Shown: piece after piece, positions 24,646 to 34,223 of the stretch | Position numbering within the stretch: position 1 is the first letter of the stretch | Layout: every line of letters begins with the position of its first letter | Translations under genes and position numbers: made by a program | Assembly (NCBI GenBank): GCA_030549175.1 | Contig: JAUKUA010000003.1 | Coordinates: 4,898,001 to 4,962,000, forward strand | Length of the DNA: 64,000 nucleotides | From: Lasiosphaeris hirsuta | Taxonomy: Eukaryota > Ascomycota > Sordariomycetes > Sordariales > Lasiosphaeriaceae | Direction of reading: 5' to 3' | The notes under the pieces: generated by a model | Databases searched by the model: none | Seen by the model: only the letters and a program-made list of their open reading frames with translations | Told to the model about the DNA's origin: nothing

Positions 24646-26579
24646 ATGGCTGTCGACGCTGATGGCGACGGCAACGCTAGCCCTCGCCGTGATATCGACA
24701 ATGATCTCAACAGCTTCTCTACCGCGCCTACCGTGGCCGAGAACACACCACTTCTGAGCTCAGGCACCGCCAGCTCACAGACCACCCGAGATGCCTCTCC
24801 GAGCAGACCAGAAGACGAGCCCCTCAGCTGGGGGAGAATAACATGCATAATTCTCAGCATGTGGGCTCTCATCTTCCTCCAGGGCAGGTATCCTGAGCAG
24901 CATCATCATGAAATGCCTCTGACATCCTCGCAGCATCTAATATGAGTGGCATTTCGACCACTCAGTCTGAAATCGCCGCTGACTTGGACTCATACGAGAA
25001 CGCCATGTGGTTCACGAGCTCGTACCTCATCACCGCCTCGTCCGTCTCCCCGCTGGTCGGCCGGCTCGCCATGGTCTTTTCCCCCGGCGCCATGATCATG
25101 TTGTCGTCCTTTTTCTTCTCTGTTGGCGCCATCATTACCTCACAAGCTCAGGGCTTTGCCAGCTTCATATTTGGCCGCGTGATAGTTGGGGTTGGTGGTG
25201 GCGGTATCATGACCCTGTCTCTTATTCTTGTCATCCAGTTGACCTCTAAGAGGAGAAGGGGGCTGATGATTGGCTTGACAAATGCTGTGCGTCAACGTGT
25301 TCGCTTTGATGTAGAGTCCTGTGTGGGAGCTGACAGGTGGCCATCCAGGGATTCACCATCGGACTATCAACAGGCGCTATTATCTATGCCGCCCTCCTCC
25401 CCGTCCTAGGATGGCGCGCCGTCTTCTTCGTCCAAAGTCCAATCGGCGTCCTGGCCGGCCTCGGTGTCTATCTGAGCATGCCATCCTTCGCGGCCATGAG
25501 TCCAACCTCGAAAGGCCTCACCCCCTTTCAGAAACTTGCCAACATCGACTACGCCGGCGCCATCACTCTCGTAAGCCCTCTCTCCTGTCTCCAAAGAAGC
25601 CTTGCTAACCCTCTCCTAGACGACCTCCATTTTCCTCTTCCTCTACTCCCTCTCCCTCCCCACCATCCCACCCCTGCCCCTCATCATCTCCCTCGCCATT
25701 TTTGCCCTCTTCCTTCTCATCGAATCACGCCTCTCCACCCACCCCACCATCGACCCCATCATCCCGCTCGACGTCCTCCGCGCCCGCGGCATTTTGCTAT
25801 CATGTCTCTCCCAGCTCGGCTTCATGGCCGCCCGCTGGACCGTCCTCTTCTACGCCCCCGTCTTCGTGCTCGCGGTGAGGGGTCTCAGCGCGCCTGTTGC
25901 TGGCGCCGTGCTAATCCCGACCAACATTGGGTTTGGCGGCGGTGGATTGTTGATCGGGTGGCTGCATATCCGAAGGGCGGGATCGTTTTGGGGCGCGTGC
26001 ATCGTGTCGTTGGTGTTTTTCACCCTGGCGTTGGCGGGCATGAGTGTAGTAAGCACGGCGGCGACGGGTGCGTGGGTGTATATCGCCGTGATTTTTGCCA
26101 ACGGTTTGTGCACCGGGGGTGCGTTGAACTACACGCTGGCGCACCTGTTGCATATGAGTAGGCCCGAGGTGCACTTCATCGTCACGGGACTGTTGTCTAC
26201 GTTTAGGGGGTTCGCAGGCAGCTTTGGGACGGCGATTGGCGGGGGCATCTTTGGCAGGACGTTGAGGGGCGCGTTGCAAGAGGGGTTTGAGAGGTTGGAT
26301 GGGGGTTCTGGGAGCGAAGCAAGGGAGAAGCTCATCAGTATATTGACTGGCAGCCCGGCGGCAGTACATCAAGAGGGGTTTTTGACGTTGGCGGAGAGGG
26401 AGATTGCGATCGCGGGCTACGAGGTGGCGTTGAAGGGGCTTTATCAGGCGGCCGCCGCCCTTTGCTTGGTCGTCCTGGTTGTACAGGCTGGGACTGGATG
26501 GACGGGGCCAGTTGAGGACGAGGACGAGGACGAGATCGAGGCAGCCATTGCTGAACATGATGGCAGAATGGAAGCTTAG
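24646..26579 (+). CDS. MFS transporter, vacuolar basic amino acid (VBA/Fnx) type
   Basis: Four exons, 24646-24883, 24934-25286, 25337-25570 and 25620-26579, give about 594 residues. The N-terminal 60 residues are cytosolic and Ser/Thr-rich, with ENTPLLSS, a dileucine-like vacuolar sorting motif. The first helix (CIILSMWALIFLQASNMS) is joined across intron 1, then STTQSEIAADL, WFTSSYLI, a gating motif region GRLAMVFSP, FGRVIVGVGGGGIMTL, TSKRRRGLMIG and GWRAVFFVQSPIG follow; I expect 14 helices. These sequences resemble the fungal Fnx/VBA group that loads basic amino acids into the vacuole, but substrate cannot be read from sequence. Introns 2 and 3 are canonical (50 and 49 bp). Intron 1 keeps frame only as a GC-AG intron (24884-24933). 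A drug/toxin exporter is the main alternative. Confidence 0.85.
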
Positions 26580-27221
26580 CTACGGCCGGGGGGCTTTTGC
26601 ATTCACTGGCGGAACCCAAGCTGCCGAAATTTCGGTGCCCTTTACCGGGACCATGGAGTGTCAACAATGGCATGCGCTAGTATGAAAAATACGAGAAGCA
26701 TAGGCTGCGGTGCGAAGCAAAGTTGCCCCTCTCGCTCACAGGGGCTTCGGGGAAAGTGAGCGTGATACCTATGCCCTAGGCTTAGAAACGCCTTGTGGGA
26801 GCCTCAACCCAATTAATAGGGTTATCTAGCGACCCTGACTCAAATCACGTAAATACTGGCAATTGTGCTCTATTCCGTGAAGTAGAGTAAATTGGGTGAC
26901 GAAGAAGAGGAGGTTAGGATTCAAGATCCTGGCCATGTGCAAGATGTTGGCCTAGATGGGCGCTAGGACCATGCCTTTGGCATGGTCCCTTGCTTGCTGC
27001 AGGAAGTGATTCACTGCCTCTCCATCCTCTTATCTATCTACTTATCTAATCCATCGATACTGTACCCTTATCACCAATGCACACTGTAAATTTAGCCCTC
27101 GTGGAGGGGATGAAGACATACCTAGGTAGGTACCTTAGGCAGGTGTCTGCCTGTCTCGGTAGATCCCAGGCTCTGGGTTGTATCAGGGTTAGGGTTGCCT
27201 CCGTGCCGCCCAACACCGTCC
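26580..27221. other. Intergenic before the LINE insertion
   Basis: No gene. It holds a perfect 10-bp hairpin at 26966-26988, a CCTAGGTAGGTACCTTAGG-type palindromic motif near 27120-27140 (common in Pezizomycotina intergenic DNA), and two telomere-like units at 27185-27196. An open frame starting at 27077 runs into the LINE but its first 50 codons have no RT similarity. Confidence 0.5.
26966..26988. repeat. Perfect inverted repeat, 10-bp arms, 3-base loop
   Basis: GGACCATGCC, TTT, GGCATGGTCC. Downstream of the MFS gene by about 390 bp. It may be a folding element of a 3' UTR or a piece of an old mobile element; nothing else in the sequence decides this. Confidence 0.8.
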
Positions 27222-27239
27222 ATCAGTTGTGTGCAACGG
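27222..27239. repeat. Left copy of LINE target-site duplication
   Basis: Eighteen bases that match 28608-28625 at 16 positions. The two differences are both transitions (T/C and G/A), as expected from C-to-T decay of an initially perfect duplication. Confidence 0.65.
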
Positions 27240-27268
27240 GCAAGAAGTCCACGGTAGCCAGGAAGTTG

Positions 27269-27754
27269 AGGAGGCCGCGAAAGGAAGTGGTGACTAGGGG
27301 TAAGCCCACGGCCGCGCTCCTGGAACGGATCTCCGGCAAAGTCAAGGGGCTCGCCCCGAGGCTCGCGGTCCAGGCAGTCAAAGCCACCCTCCTGCCCACG
27401 CTGCTGTATGCGGCGGAGGCCTGGCATGGCCGGCGCGGCGAGTGCTTCGTTAACGACACACTCGACGTGGTAACCAACGACGGCCTCCGGGCGGCCCTGC
27501 CAGCGTGGCAGATCACCCTGATCCCTGTGCTCCACCTCGAGTCCGGCATCCCCACGATCCAGCACCTGGTCGAAGACCGGAAGAATGCCTTCGCGAGGAG
27601 ATTCATCCGACTTGGCCGTACTCACCCCGTGGTTCGCAAGCTGCACAAACTCCGCATCCCGGGTAGAAAGAAGGATACGCTCCTGGAGAAGGTCGCCCGT
27701 CGCATCGGCGGGGCCCCCCTCTTCACGACGACTTTCTACAGACCAAAGGTGTAG
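27269..27754 (+). pseudogene. Reverse transcriptase C-terminal fragment
   Basis: Open from upstream to the stop at 27752-27754; the retroelement-like part starts within KLRRPRKEV. The wording LPTLLYAAEAWH is a hallmark of the segment after the RT palm in LINEs. The catalytic FADD block is absent because the element is 5'-truncated. Confidence 0.75.
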
Positions 27755-27768
27755 GAAAGGAGGCCCCG

Positions 27769-28212
27769 ATGGAGGGCCTGGTCGCGGCTACTACCCTAGA
27801 GGACAAGTGGAAGGGCCACCACAAGGAGGAAAGAAAACGCCGGCTGCAGTGGCACTGGTGGGACGGAGCCCCCGAGGATTTCCGGTTCTGGGAGGTCTGC
27901 TGGAAGGATAAGCCACCCGAACTGGCCTTACCCCGCAAGGCCCACGCGGCCCTGTTGGCGGAAAGAACTGGCCATGGCGACTTCAAGGAGTACCATGAAC
28001 GGTTCAACCACGACCCGGAGACTTGGAGGCCCTGTGGCTGTGGCACACACAAGAACCGGGGGCACATCTTCTCGTGCCCCCGGAACGCGGCACTACTACC
28101 CACCTACAACGGTGGCCCACTGCAGATGGTGTGGAGGAGGTCTAAGAAGTGGCTCGAGCTATTCGGGAGTTTTGCGGATAAGCTACCAGGAAGAAAATAC
28201 TGGTGGCGATGA
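27769..28212 (+). pseudogene. LINE ORF2 C-terminal zinc-motif fragment
   Basis: About 147 codons in a different frame from the RT fragment, from the ATG at 27769. Trp-rich start (WHWWDGAPEDFRFWE), then PRKAHAALLAERTGHGDF and a CCHC-like motif with CGCGTHK and HIFSC. The frame change relative to the RT fragment shows a deletion or frameshift where RNase H should be. Confidence 0.7.
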
Positions 28213-28592
28213 ACGCGGGAAGAAAATACCGCACAGATTGACGACGATGAAGAGAAGGCCCTCGCCAGGGCCTCGGTAGACTGATCCAAAGGTGGCTTTT
28301 CCCCTGATGGGGGTTTTTATGTACCTTTAGCGTTGATTAGGAGAGCGAGCCGGGTAGGTGAGGTCCGGGAGCGGCATTTTCCCTTGTCATCACGGGGTTC
28401 GGAGAGCCGAGGAGGGCCAGGGTGTTGGCGGTCCGGGAACGCAAGGGGCCCGGGGCCGCTTGCGACAGGGCCAGGATTTTCCTATTGGTGGACCCAGGGT
28501 GGTGGATCTCCTTCTCTTATAGGTTAGTTAGTTCTGGCTTGGCGTTGTGGCCAACCACGCGAGTGGCCATGTGCGATTGCCCCGTAAATACA

Positions 28593-28608
28593 TCAATCAA
28601 TCAATCAA
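28593..28608. repeat. LINE tail, (TCAA)4
   Basis: Four tandem TCAA units immediately before the right target-site duplication. Short tandem tails of this kind mark the 3' end of many fungal LINEs in place of poly-A and fix the orientation as plus. Confidence 0.85.
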
Positions 28609-28625
28609 TCAGTTGCGTACAACGG
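28608..28625. repeat. Right copy of LINE target-site duplication
   Basis: Partner of 27222-27239, 16 of 18 identical, directly after the tail. It lies only about 105 bp upstream of the next gene's start codon. Confidence 0.65.
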
Positions 28626-28730
28626 CGAGTCGGGTTCACAACTTCAAGTTGTTGATTCATCGTCTTTCTCTCCACATATTCTCACAGCCACTCAAGAGAA
28701 TCCATAGGTCTCTCTGCACATCTCAAATAA

Positions 28731-29995
28731 ATGGCCCCGCCGCCAATCGTGAGTTACTAGATGGCCGCACTATTTGCGTTGTGCTCCTGTTGACTGGATG
28801 ACAGACGCCGGCTCCTTCACGTTTCCTTCCCCCCAAACGACAGAGCACCCAGAAATCTCAGGGCCAAACACCAACTCTGCAAAATGTGGCCAACTCCCAT
28901 CAATTCCATGCTACACCGCGCTTCTCATCAGTATCAGCGCTCCGCTCATCATCAAATCTTGCAAGAGCGGCACGTACTACGCCGCTTCCAGCCCTTGCCA
29001 TTCAGACAATCCGCGTGACAAGGCCCCGCACAACCCAAGATATCATCGATGACAGCCCCCCTGGGTCCCCAAGAGACTCGCCCTACGAACCTAGATCACC
29101 CACGAGTCTTCATGTTCAGCTGCCGGAGCCCATTGAGTTCGAGTCATCCTTTGTCTCCCAATCTCCAGCCAAGGCGGAAGGGGATGAAAAGCCGCGCGAG
29201 GAACGCTCACCAAAGGAACGCTCGCCAAAGCGTCGTCGAATATCCATCACCTCCGATTCAGACTCCGATGTAGATACTCACCAACTACCAGATGAAATTG
29301 ACATAATCTCATCCCTCCCCGGAGACGACCCAATCATCCCTTTTCGAGCCCGCTCTCAGTCACAGCCCACTTCCCCCTCCCACAACAACGACGACGTCTC
29401 GGAAAAAGAAGACGACCCAAATCAAAAGCGCGCCCCCAACAAATACAACATCTCGGAAGAAGAAGAAGAAGAAGAGACCAGTGACCCAAAACCAAAGCAC
29501 CCTCCCAAGCCCCCAAACGCCTTCCACAAAGCCCCCCGCTTCATCTCCGACCCCCGCCAGCCGCCCCCGGCCTCGCAGCCGCAGCCCGACATCTTCTCCC
29601 CGCAGCGCCGCGGCGGTGACCGCTACGTCGCGGGCGGGCTGGCCTCGGAGCTGCGCGACTGGCTGGTCGAGGCGAAGCGGGGGACCGGTGACGACGGCAC
29701 GACGACGGCGCCCACGCCCGCGGCCGCGGCGACGTCGGTCAGGCTCGGTATTGAGACCGTGCGGCGGGGCGGGTCGGGAATCGCGCTTGTTGCCGGCCGG
29801 GTTGTTGCTGGCGCTGGCGCTCCGGGGCAGGAGGTGCGGGCGATTTTGGCGGGGGATGGGGTTGTGGAGGGCCTGGGGAAAAACAAGGTTGTGCCAGGCG
29901 GGGTGGTGGCAATTGCGCCGCCGGCATGGGATGTTGAGCTCGGGGGGCGGTGGGCGGTTGCGTATCGGTGGGAGATGCTGAAGGGGGGGCAGTAG
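28731..29995 (+). CDS. Unidentified nuclear-type protein with conserved C-terminal domain
   Basis: Exon 1 is only 28731-28748 (MAPPPI) and exon 2 is 28805-29995, with a 56 bp GT-AG intron; about 402 residues. I do not recognise the family. The first 240 residues are Pro/Ser/charge-rich and look disordered: an APSRFLPPKR-type start, TTQDIIDDSPP, a KRRRIS nuclear localisation-like motif, and an acidic EEEEEEE stretch. The last 130 residues are compact: YVAGGLASELRDWLVEAK, then alternating strands ending WDVELGGRWAVAYRWEML. The beta-rich ending resembles an OB-like fold, which I infer from pattern only. The promoter lies next to a LINE insertion. Intron-joined start is preferred because the second exon has no in-frame ATG near its 5' end. 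Confidence 0.7.
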
Positions 29996-30430
29996 CGGTA
30001 GGTGGTGCTTAGATGTTTGGCAACAAGTGAGTAAACTAGATGAATGATACCCAATGTACACTGATTAAGTACGTCTAAAGTTTCATTACACATTAAATCT
30101 GAAGAACGCTATCTATCTATGGCTGCAATGGAGTCATGCCCAGGGTATCAATGTCACCACATCTCTCATCTTCCATCTCTGACCGTCCCCACGCATCAGC
30201 CAGACAGCCTCGCCTACATAAGGACCACTCATCTATGCTCTAGGCTGCCTTCCGTACCGCCTTCACCCGCGGGCAAATGACACTCGTTTCCAACCGTTTC
30301 ATTACACAAACCCCCGCGCAGTGTTGGCTCCGTTAGCCTCGTCACTATATAGCTCGTGTCACGTCCTCCCTTTTCGAGTAGGGCCCGTTCATCAGTTCCG
30401 GGTGGCTGTTTTCATACCTTGCCCTCGCCA
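29996..30430. other. Intergenic between convergent genes
   Basis: 435 bp expected to hold the 3' UTRs of the unidentified gene and PAC1. I see nothing else. Confidence 0.5.
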
Positions 30431-31946
30431 TCAGTTGGCGAATATTCTCACTTTTCCTTCCGGTCCATCAACACTACCTGTAGCAACAACACATCGAATC
30501 TGTATGTTTGATGCCGCATTGGCATCACCGGTCTTCTTTTTCGGCGTCCCGTCAGCGCCGTCAGCCGTTGCGCCGTTGGCAGCCGCGTCTTTCACAATGT
30601 CAGGTGCCCACCGGATGCAGCTCACAAAACCTTCATAGACACCCGTCAAAGTCTGGACACACTTGGCGTCCTGGCTCAAGTCCCAGCATCGGAGGGTCCT
30701 GTCGTCTGCGACAGAGATGAGATATCTGCCGCCCGGGTGAAAGACCAAGCCCCGTACCCAGTTATCATGGCCAGCTAGGACTTTGACGCAGTTGCCACGG
30801 GAATCCCACAGCCGGATTTGCTTGTCACGGGATCCAGTCGCCATGAACTCTGCCGAACTGCTGGCTGGGGGGGCTTTCTCTAGCCCGGCTAATTTGGCGA
30901 GATATTCATATGATGATGGAGGGGCAAATGCACAGCATAGCTGCTTTGTTTTAGCGCTTAACAAGAGGAAATAGGGCTTCACAAGACAACTCACGTTGAA
31001 GTTCTCGTGGCCAAACAAGACCAGCTTGCACTCTGGCTCTCGAGCAGACAAATCCCACAACCGCACTGACTTGTCAGACCCTGTGGAGAGTATGTATCGC
31101 CCATCAAAAGACGGACATACAGCCCGCGGCCAGTCAGTATGGCCGTATATGGTCTTGACGCAATATCCCGTGGTAACGTCCCATATCTTGAGTGTATTAT
31201 CCTTGCTCGCGCTCACAAGCAGGTTACCCGAGGCTGGCGCACCGGCAGCGCCAGACGGGATGAAGCGAATCGAGCTGACAATATGATCATGGCCCGGTAG
31301 CGTCCGTATGTTCTTATACCCGTCGGAGGGGTCCCAGAGCTTTATGGTCAGATCGGAGCTGCAGGAGGCAAGTAGTGTGCCACCGCGGGGACCGCCAAAG
31401 TCAATGTCCAAAACCGCTTTCGTGTGGCCCTTGATGGTACGCTCAAGCTCGCCAAGCTCCCAGTCCCATATTTTGATCGTGTAGTCTTCCGAGCCAGACG
31501 CGAGGGAGGTGAAGACTGGGTGGAACGCGACGCAGGTCACGGGTAGCCGGTGAGACTCGAGCACGTAGCGCGGCGGGGCTTTTGGCAGCCAATTAACCGG
31601 ATCCTGGTTGCGTCGCGACAGGGACGAGGGCGTCGCGCTCTCGAGCTCGCTTTGGAGTGTTGAGTTCCGGGTTTCCAGGTCCAAAATCTTCTTCTGCAAG
31701 CGCACGACACTCGTCCACTTTTTCTCTAGCAGACCCTCGTATTTCTTGGCCTTTTCGGCGTCGAAGGAGTCTTCTCCTATACCGAGCTCGGCTCGTAATG
31801 CAGCGGCGGTGTGGGACAGACTCTTGGACGAGAGGTAGGCGATGATAGATTTGTGCCTTGGGAATTAGTGATAGGAATTGTGTAGGGCCCGCTGGCTGCG
31901 CTACTTACAGCTCTTCAGCTTGCCGACTCGTCAATATCTGAGCCAT
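30431..31946 (-). CDS. pac1: Nuclear distribution protein PAC1/LIS1/NudF
   Basis: Three exons on the minus strand: 31946-31909, 31856-30995 and 30940-30431 (introns 52 and 54 bp), about 469 residues. The N-terminal LisH dimerisation motif ([19 protein letters not shown]) is split by intron 1. A coiled coil around residues 60-90 follows, then WD40 repeats from about 115, with landmark dipeptides such as IKIWD, IKLWD, LKIWD, VRLWD, IRLWD and LRCWD. LIS1 binds dynein and regulates its motility, needed for nuclear migration and hyphal growth. The second intron has GTGAGT and CAG ends, a length divisible by three and no stop, so its retention would add 18 residues in the loop after GHENFN; homology favours removal. 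It shares a short divergent promoter with FMT1. Confidence 0.93.
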
Positions 31947-32321
31947 TCTGGCTGCAGTACGTTGTACGCAGCATTAATTTCAAATTTCGTCATGGGCGTT
32001 TGTATGCTGTTCTGCTCACAGTGCTATTCAGCGCCCAGTCGTGCCTAGGCTAGGAAACAAGTTGTGAGTTTACCCGGGGTTCGGCCGCCTTATCTCTTAT
32101 CGCTGCCTGTGTAAGTCAGAGACGACACTGCAGTTTCTGTCGGCTTTTGGAATCTCAATTTGTACCGAATATCATGACTGCTTCAGCCTTGTAAACCCAC
32201 GCCTCATAAATGGCTGGTAGCGCCGCTTGATCTGAATAAAATAATCATCAGAACCCTGGGAAACCAGTCAATTGGCAAGCCACGTCGTGAGGGCCCTACA
32301 GCCCCAATTTTTGACAACAAG
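31947..32321. promoter_or_regulatory. Divergent promoter of PAC1 and FMT1
   Basis: 375 bp between two start codons on opposite strands, so it must serve both genes. No gene or strong motif seen. Confidence 0.5.
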
Positions 32322-33879
32322 ATGCCAGTGCTGCGGCGCTTGGTCGTGTCGTCTTTGCGTCCAACCACGAGATATCTACAGCGCCCGGCGGCGTTTTACA
32401 GCACACAAAGCAAAGTCTCCGATCCATTGCGCATCCTCTTCTGCGGATCGGATGAGTACAGTTGCGCCTCTCTCAAGGCCCTGTACGCCGAACACAAGGC
32501 CAACGAGCGACTCATAAAGTCTATCGATGTCCTCGTCAAGCCTGCGAAGCTGTTTGGGCGGGGGTTAAAGACGCTGCGAGAAGGTGAATTACAGGCCCAT
32601 AGGAACTCCTACGTCTACGCTCTGGCAGTCTAACCTTGAATAGTCCCAGTTGTGAAGCTTGCCAAAGAGCTAGAACTTCCCGTCCATGAGACAGGGGGTT
32701 TCACCCATTGGGAAGTAGGTGTCCACCCCCCCACCCCCCCCCTTCTTTTCCTTACTAGTAAGGCACTGACACTCACCTTAGACACCCAAACCCGATGGCG
32801 AGCACATCAATTTGATCATCGCCGTCTCTTACGGCCTCTTCATCTCACCCCGTCTCATCCGTGAGACTAAGTACGGCGGCCTCAACCTCCACCCTTCTCT
32901 CCTTCCCGAGTAAGCTCGGGTCCCCACACCCATCCCTTCCGCAACTAACACTCCCCCTAGCCTCAAGGGCCCGGCCCCACTCCAGCACGCCCTCCTCAAC
33001 CGGCGCACCCACACCGGCATCTCTCTCCAGACCCTCTCAGAGCGCGCCTTCGACGCCGGCGCCGTCCTGGCCCAGACCCCGCTCCCCGGCATCCTCATCC
33101 CGGACCGCTGCACCCTCGCAGAGCTTCACGCCCTGGTGACCGACCCCAGCGCCGAGATGCTCGTCGCCGGCCTCCGCGCGGGCGTCCACGTCCCACCTCA
33201 CGTCGACGTCGGCTGGGCCCAGTCCAGTCCGCCCAACAAAGCCACGCTCGTCCACGCGCCGAAACTAACACCGGAAGAACGCCAGATCGTCTGGAGCACC
33301 ATGGACGCCACCGAGGTGGCGCTGCGCTCGCGCGCCACCGGCGTGCTGTGGACGTACGTGGTCTCGCTCGACGAGCGCAGGTTTGCGGGCAAGAGAACGC
33401 TGCACAAACGGCCGTTCGTGCGGGTTAGCTTTGACGGCGTAAGCGAGGCCTCGGAGGAGGAGAGTGCGCCGTTCGAGGCTCTGTTGCAAGAGTATTTGCG
33501 GGAGCTTCCTCTGGACGGCACCCCATTCATCGAGGAGCCGAGCTGCAAGATGGTTGGGTTCATGCAAAAACCCACGGTGCCGCATTTCACGGAACCCCAT
33601 AAATTGCCTAACAAGGGTAGATATTTGGGTCCTTTCGTGGCCGCTTTTGAGGAGAGCACAAGGATGACGCCCGTTTTCGTCATGCCGGATATGTCGGTCC
33701 TCATCCGGATGCCTGCGGGCGGCTTTCTCAAGGTTGCTAGGATCAAAGGCGACGGGCAACCGATCCCGCAGCCTGCAGCGAGATTTATCGCCAAGATCGG
33801 TGGTCGGATGTGCAGAATTTCTCCAAATCGGAAGAACTGGGGTTCAGATGATTTTCAGACTGCGAACCCAGTCAACTAA
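32322..33879 (+). CDS. fmt1: Methionyl-tRNA formyltransferase, mitochondrial
   Basis: Four exons, 32322-32583, 32644-32714, 32782-32909 and 32961-33879, with introns of 60, 67 and 51 bp, all GT-AG; about 459 residues. The N-terminus is Arg/Ser-rich with no acidic residue for 30 residues, as expected for a mitochondrial presequence. The Rossmann formyltransferase domain starts at PLRILFCGSDEYSCASL. The catalytic region reads NLHPSLLP, followed by DLKGPAPLQHALLNRRTHTG, joined across intron 3; the Asn and His of the family's active-site triad lie in or near this region. A C-terminal OB-like domain follows TMDATEVALRSRATGV. It formylates initiator Met-tRNA for organelle translation. The basic C-terminus is longer than in bacteria, usual for fungi. 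Confidence 0.92.
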
Positions 33880-34223
33880 CTGTATCACCAGTGTTACGCC
33901 TGTACACTACATACATTGTATATCATTCCCCATGTCACATAATCACGATGGATGTCAAGATATAATGAAGTTTCAGTGAGGGTGATCGAGCCCTCTAAAT
34001 CCCTGAAATTGATACTGTACAACGCGGTATGCTAACCGCAGCGCAATTGCTATCTGAACGCATGAGCGCAATTCTCTAGATCAAGCGTGGTAGTCAGATA
34101 GAAGACATCGCCTGCCAGATTGACCGGCCGGGAAAATGCCCTCCGCCAAAACTATTGGATTCCCGCACCAGGAACGGATGCGGGTGACTACCTCATGAGT
34201 GGACCACACCACCGCTGCCACGT
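33880..34223. other. Intergenic between convergent FMT1 and STF2-like genes
   Basis: 344 bp, AT-richer than the flanking genes; both 3' UTRs. I see nothing else. Confidence 0.5.

Larger units (their letters stand above)
27240..28607 (+). mobile_element. 5'-truncated non-LTR retrotransposon (LINE), decayed
   Basis: About 1.37 kb between an imperfect 18-bp target-site duplication. From about 27290 to 27754 it encodes the C-terminal (thumb) part of a LINE reverse transcriptase, with ERISGKVKGLAPRLAVQAVK followed by LLPTLLYAAEAWH and LHLESGIPTIQHLVEDRKNAFARR. A stop at 27752-27754 ends this frame. From 27769 to 28212 a second frame encodes the extreme C-terminus, with PRKAHAALLAERTGHGDF and a zinc motif CGCGTHKNRGHIFSC, the usual end of Tad1/I-type ORF2. 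The RNase H domain usually found between them is missing. A 3' UTR of about 390 bp contains a CCCC-TGAT-GGGG hairpin and ends in four TCAA units. It is not able to transpose. Confidence 0.85.

Noticed and set aside
27077..27239. Treating the ATG at 27077 as the start of a reverse transcriptase gene
   Set aside because: The codons before the target-site duplication show no RT similarity; the frame is open there by chance.
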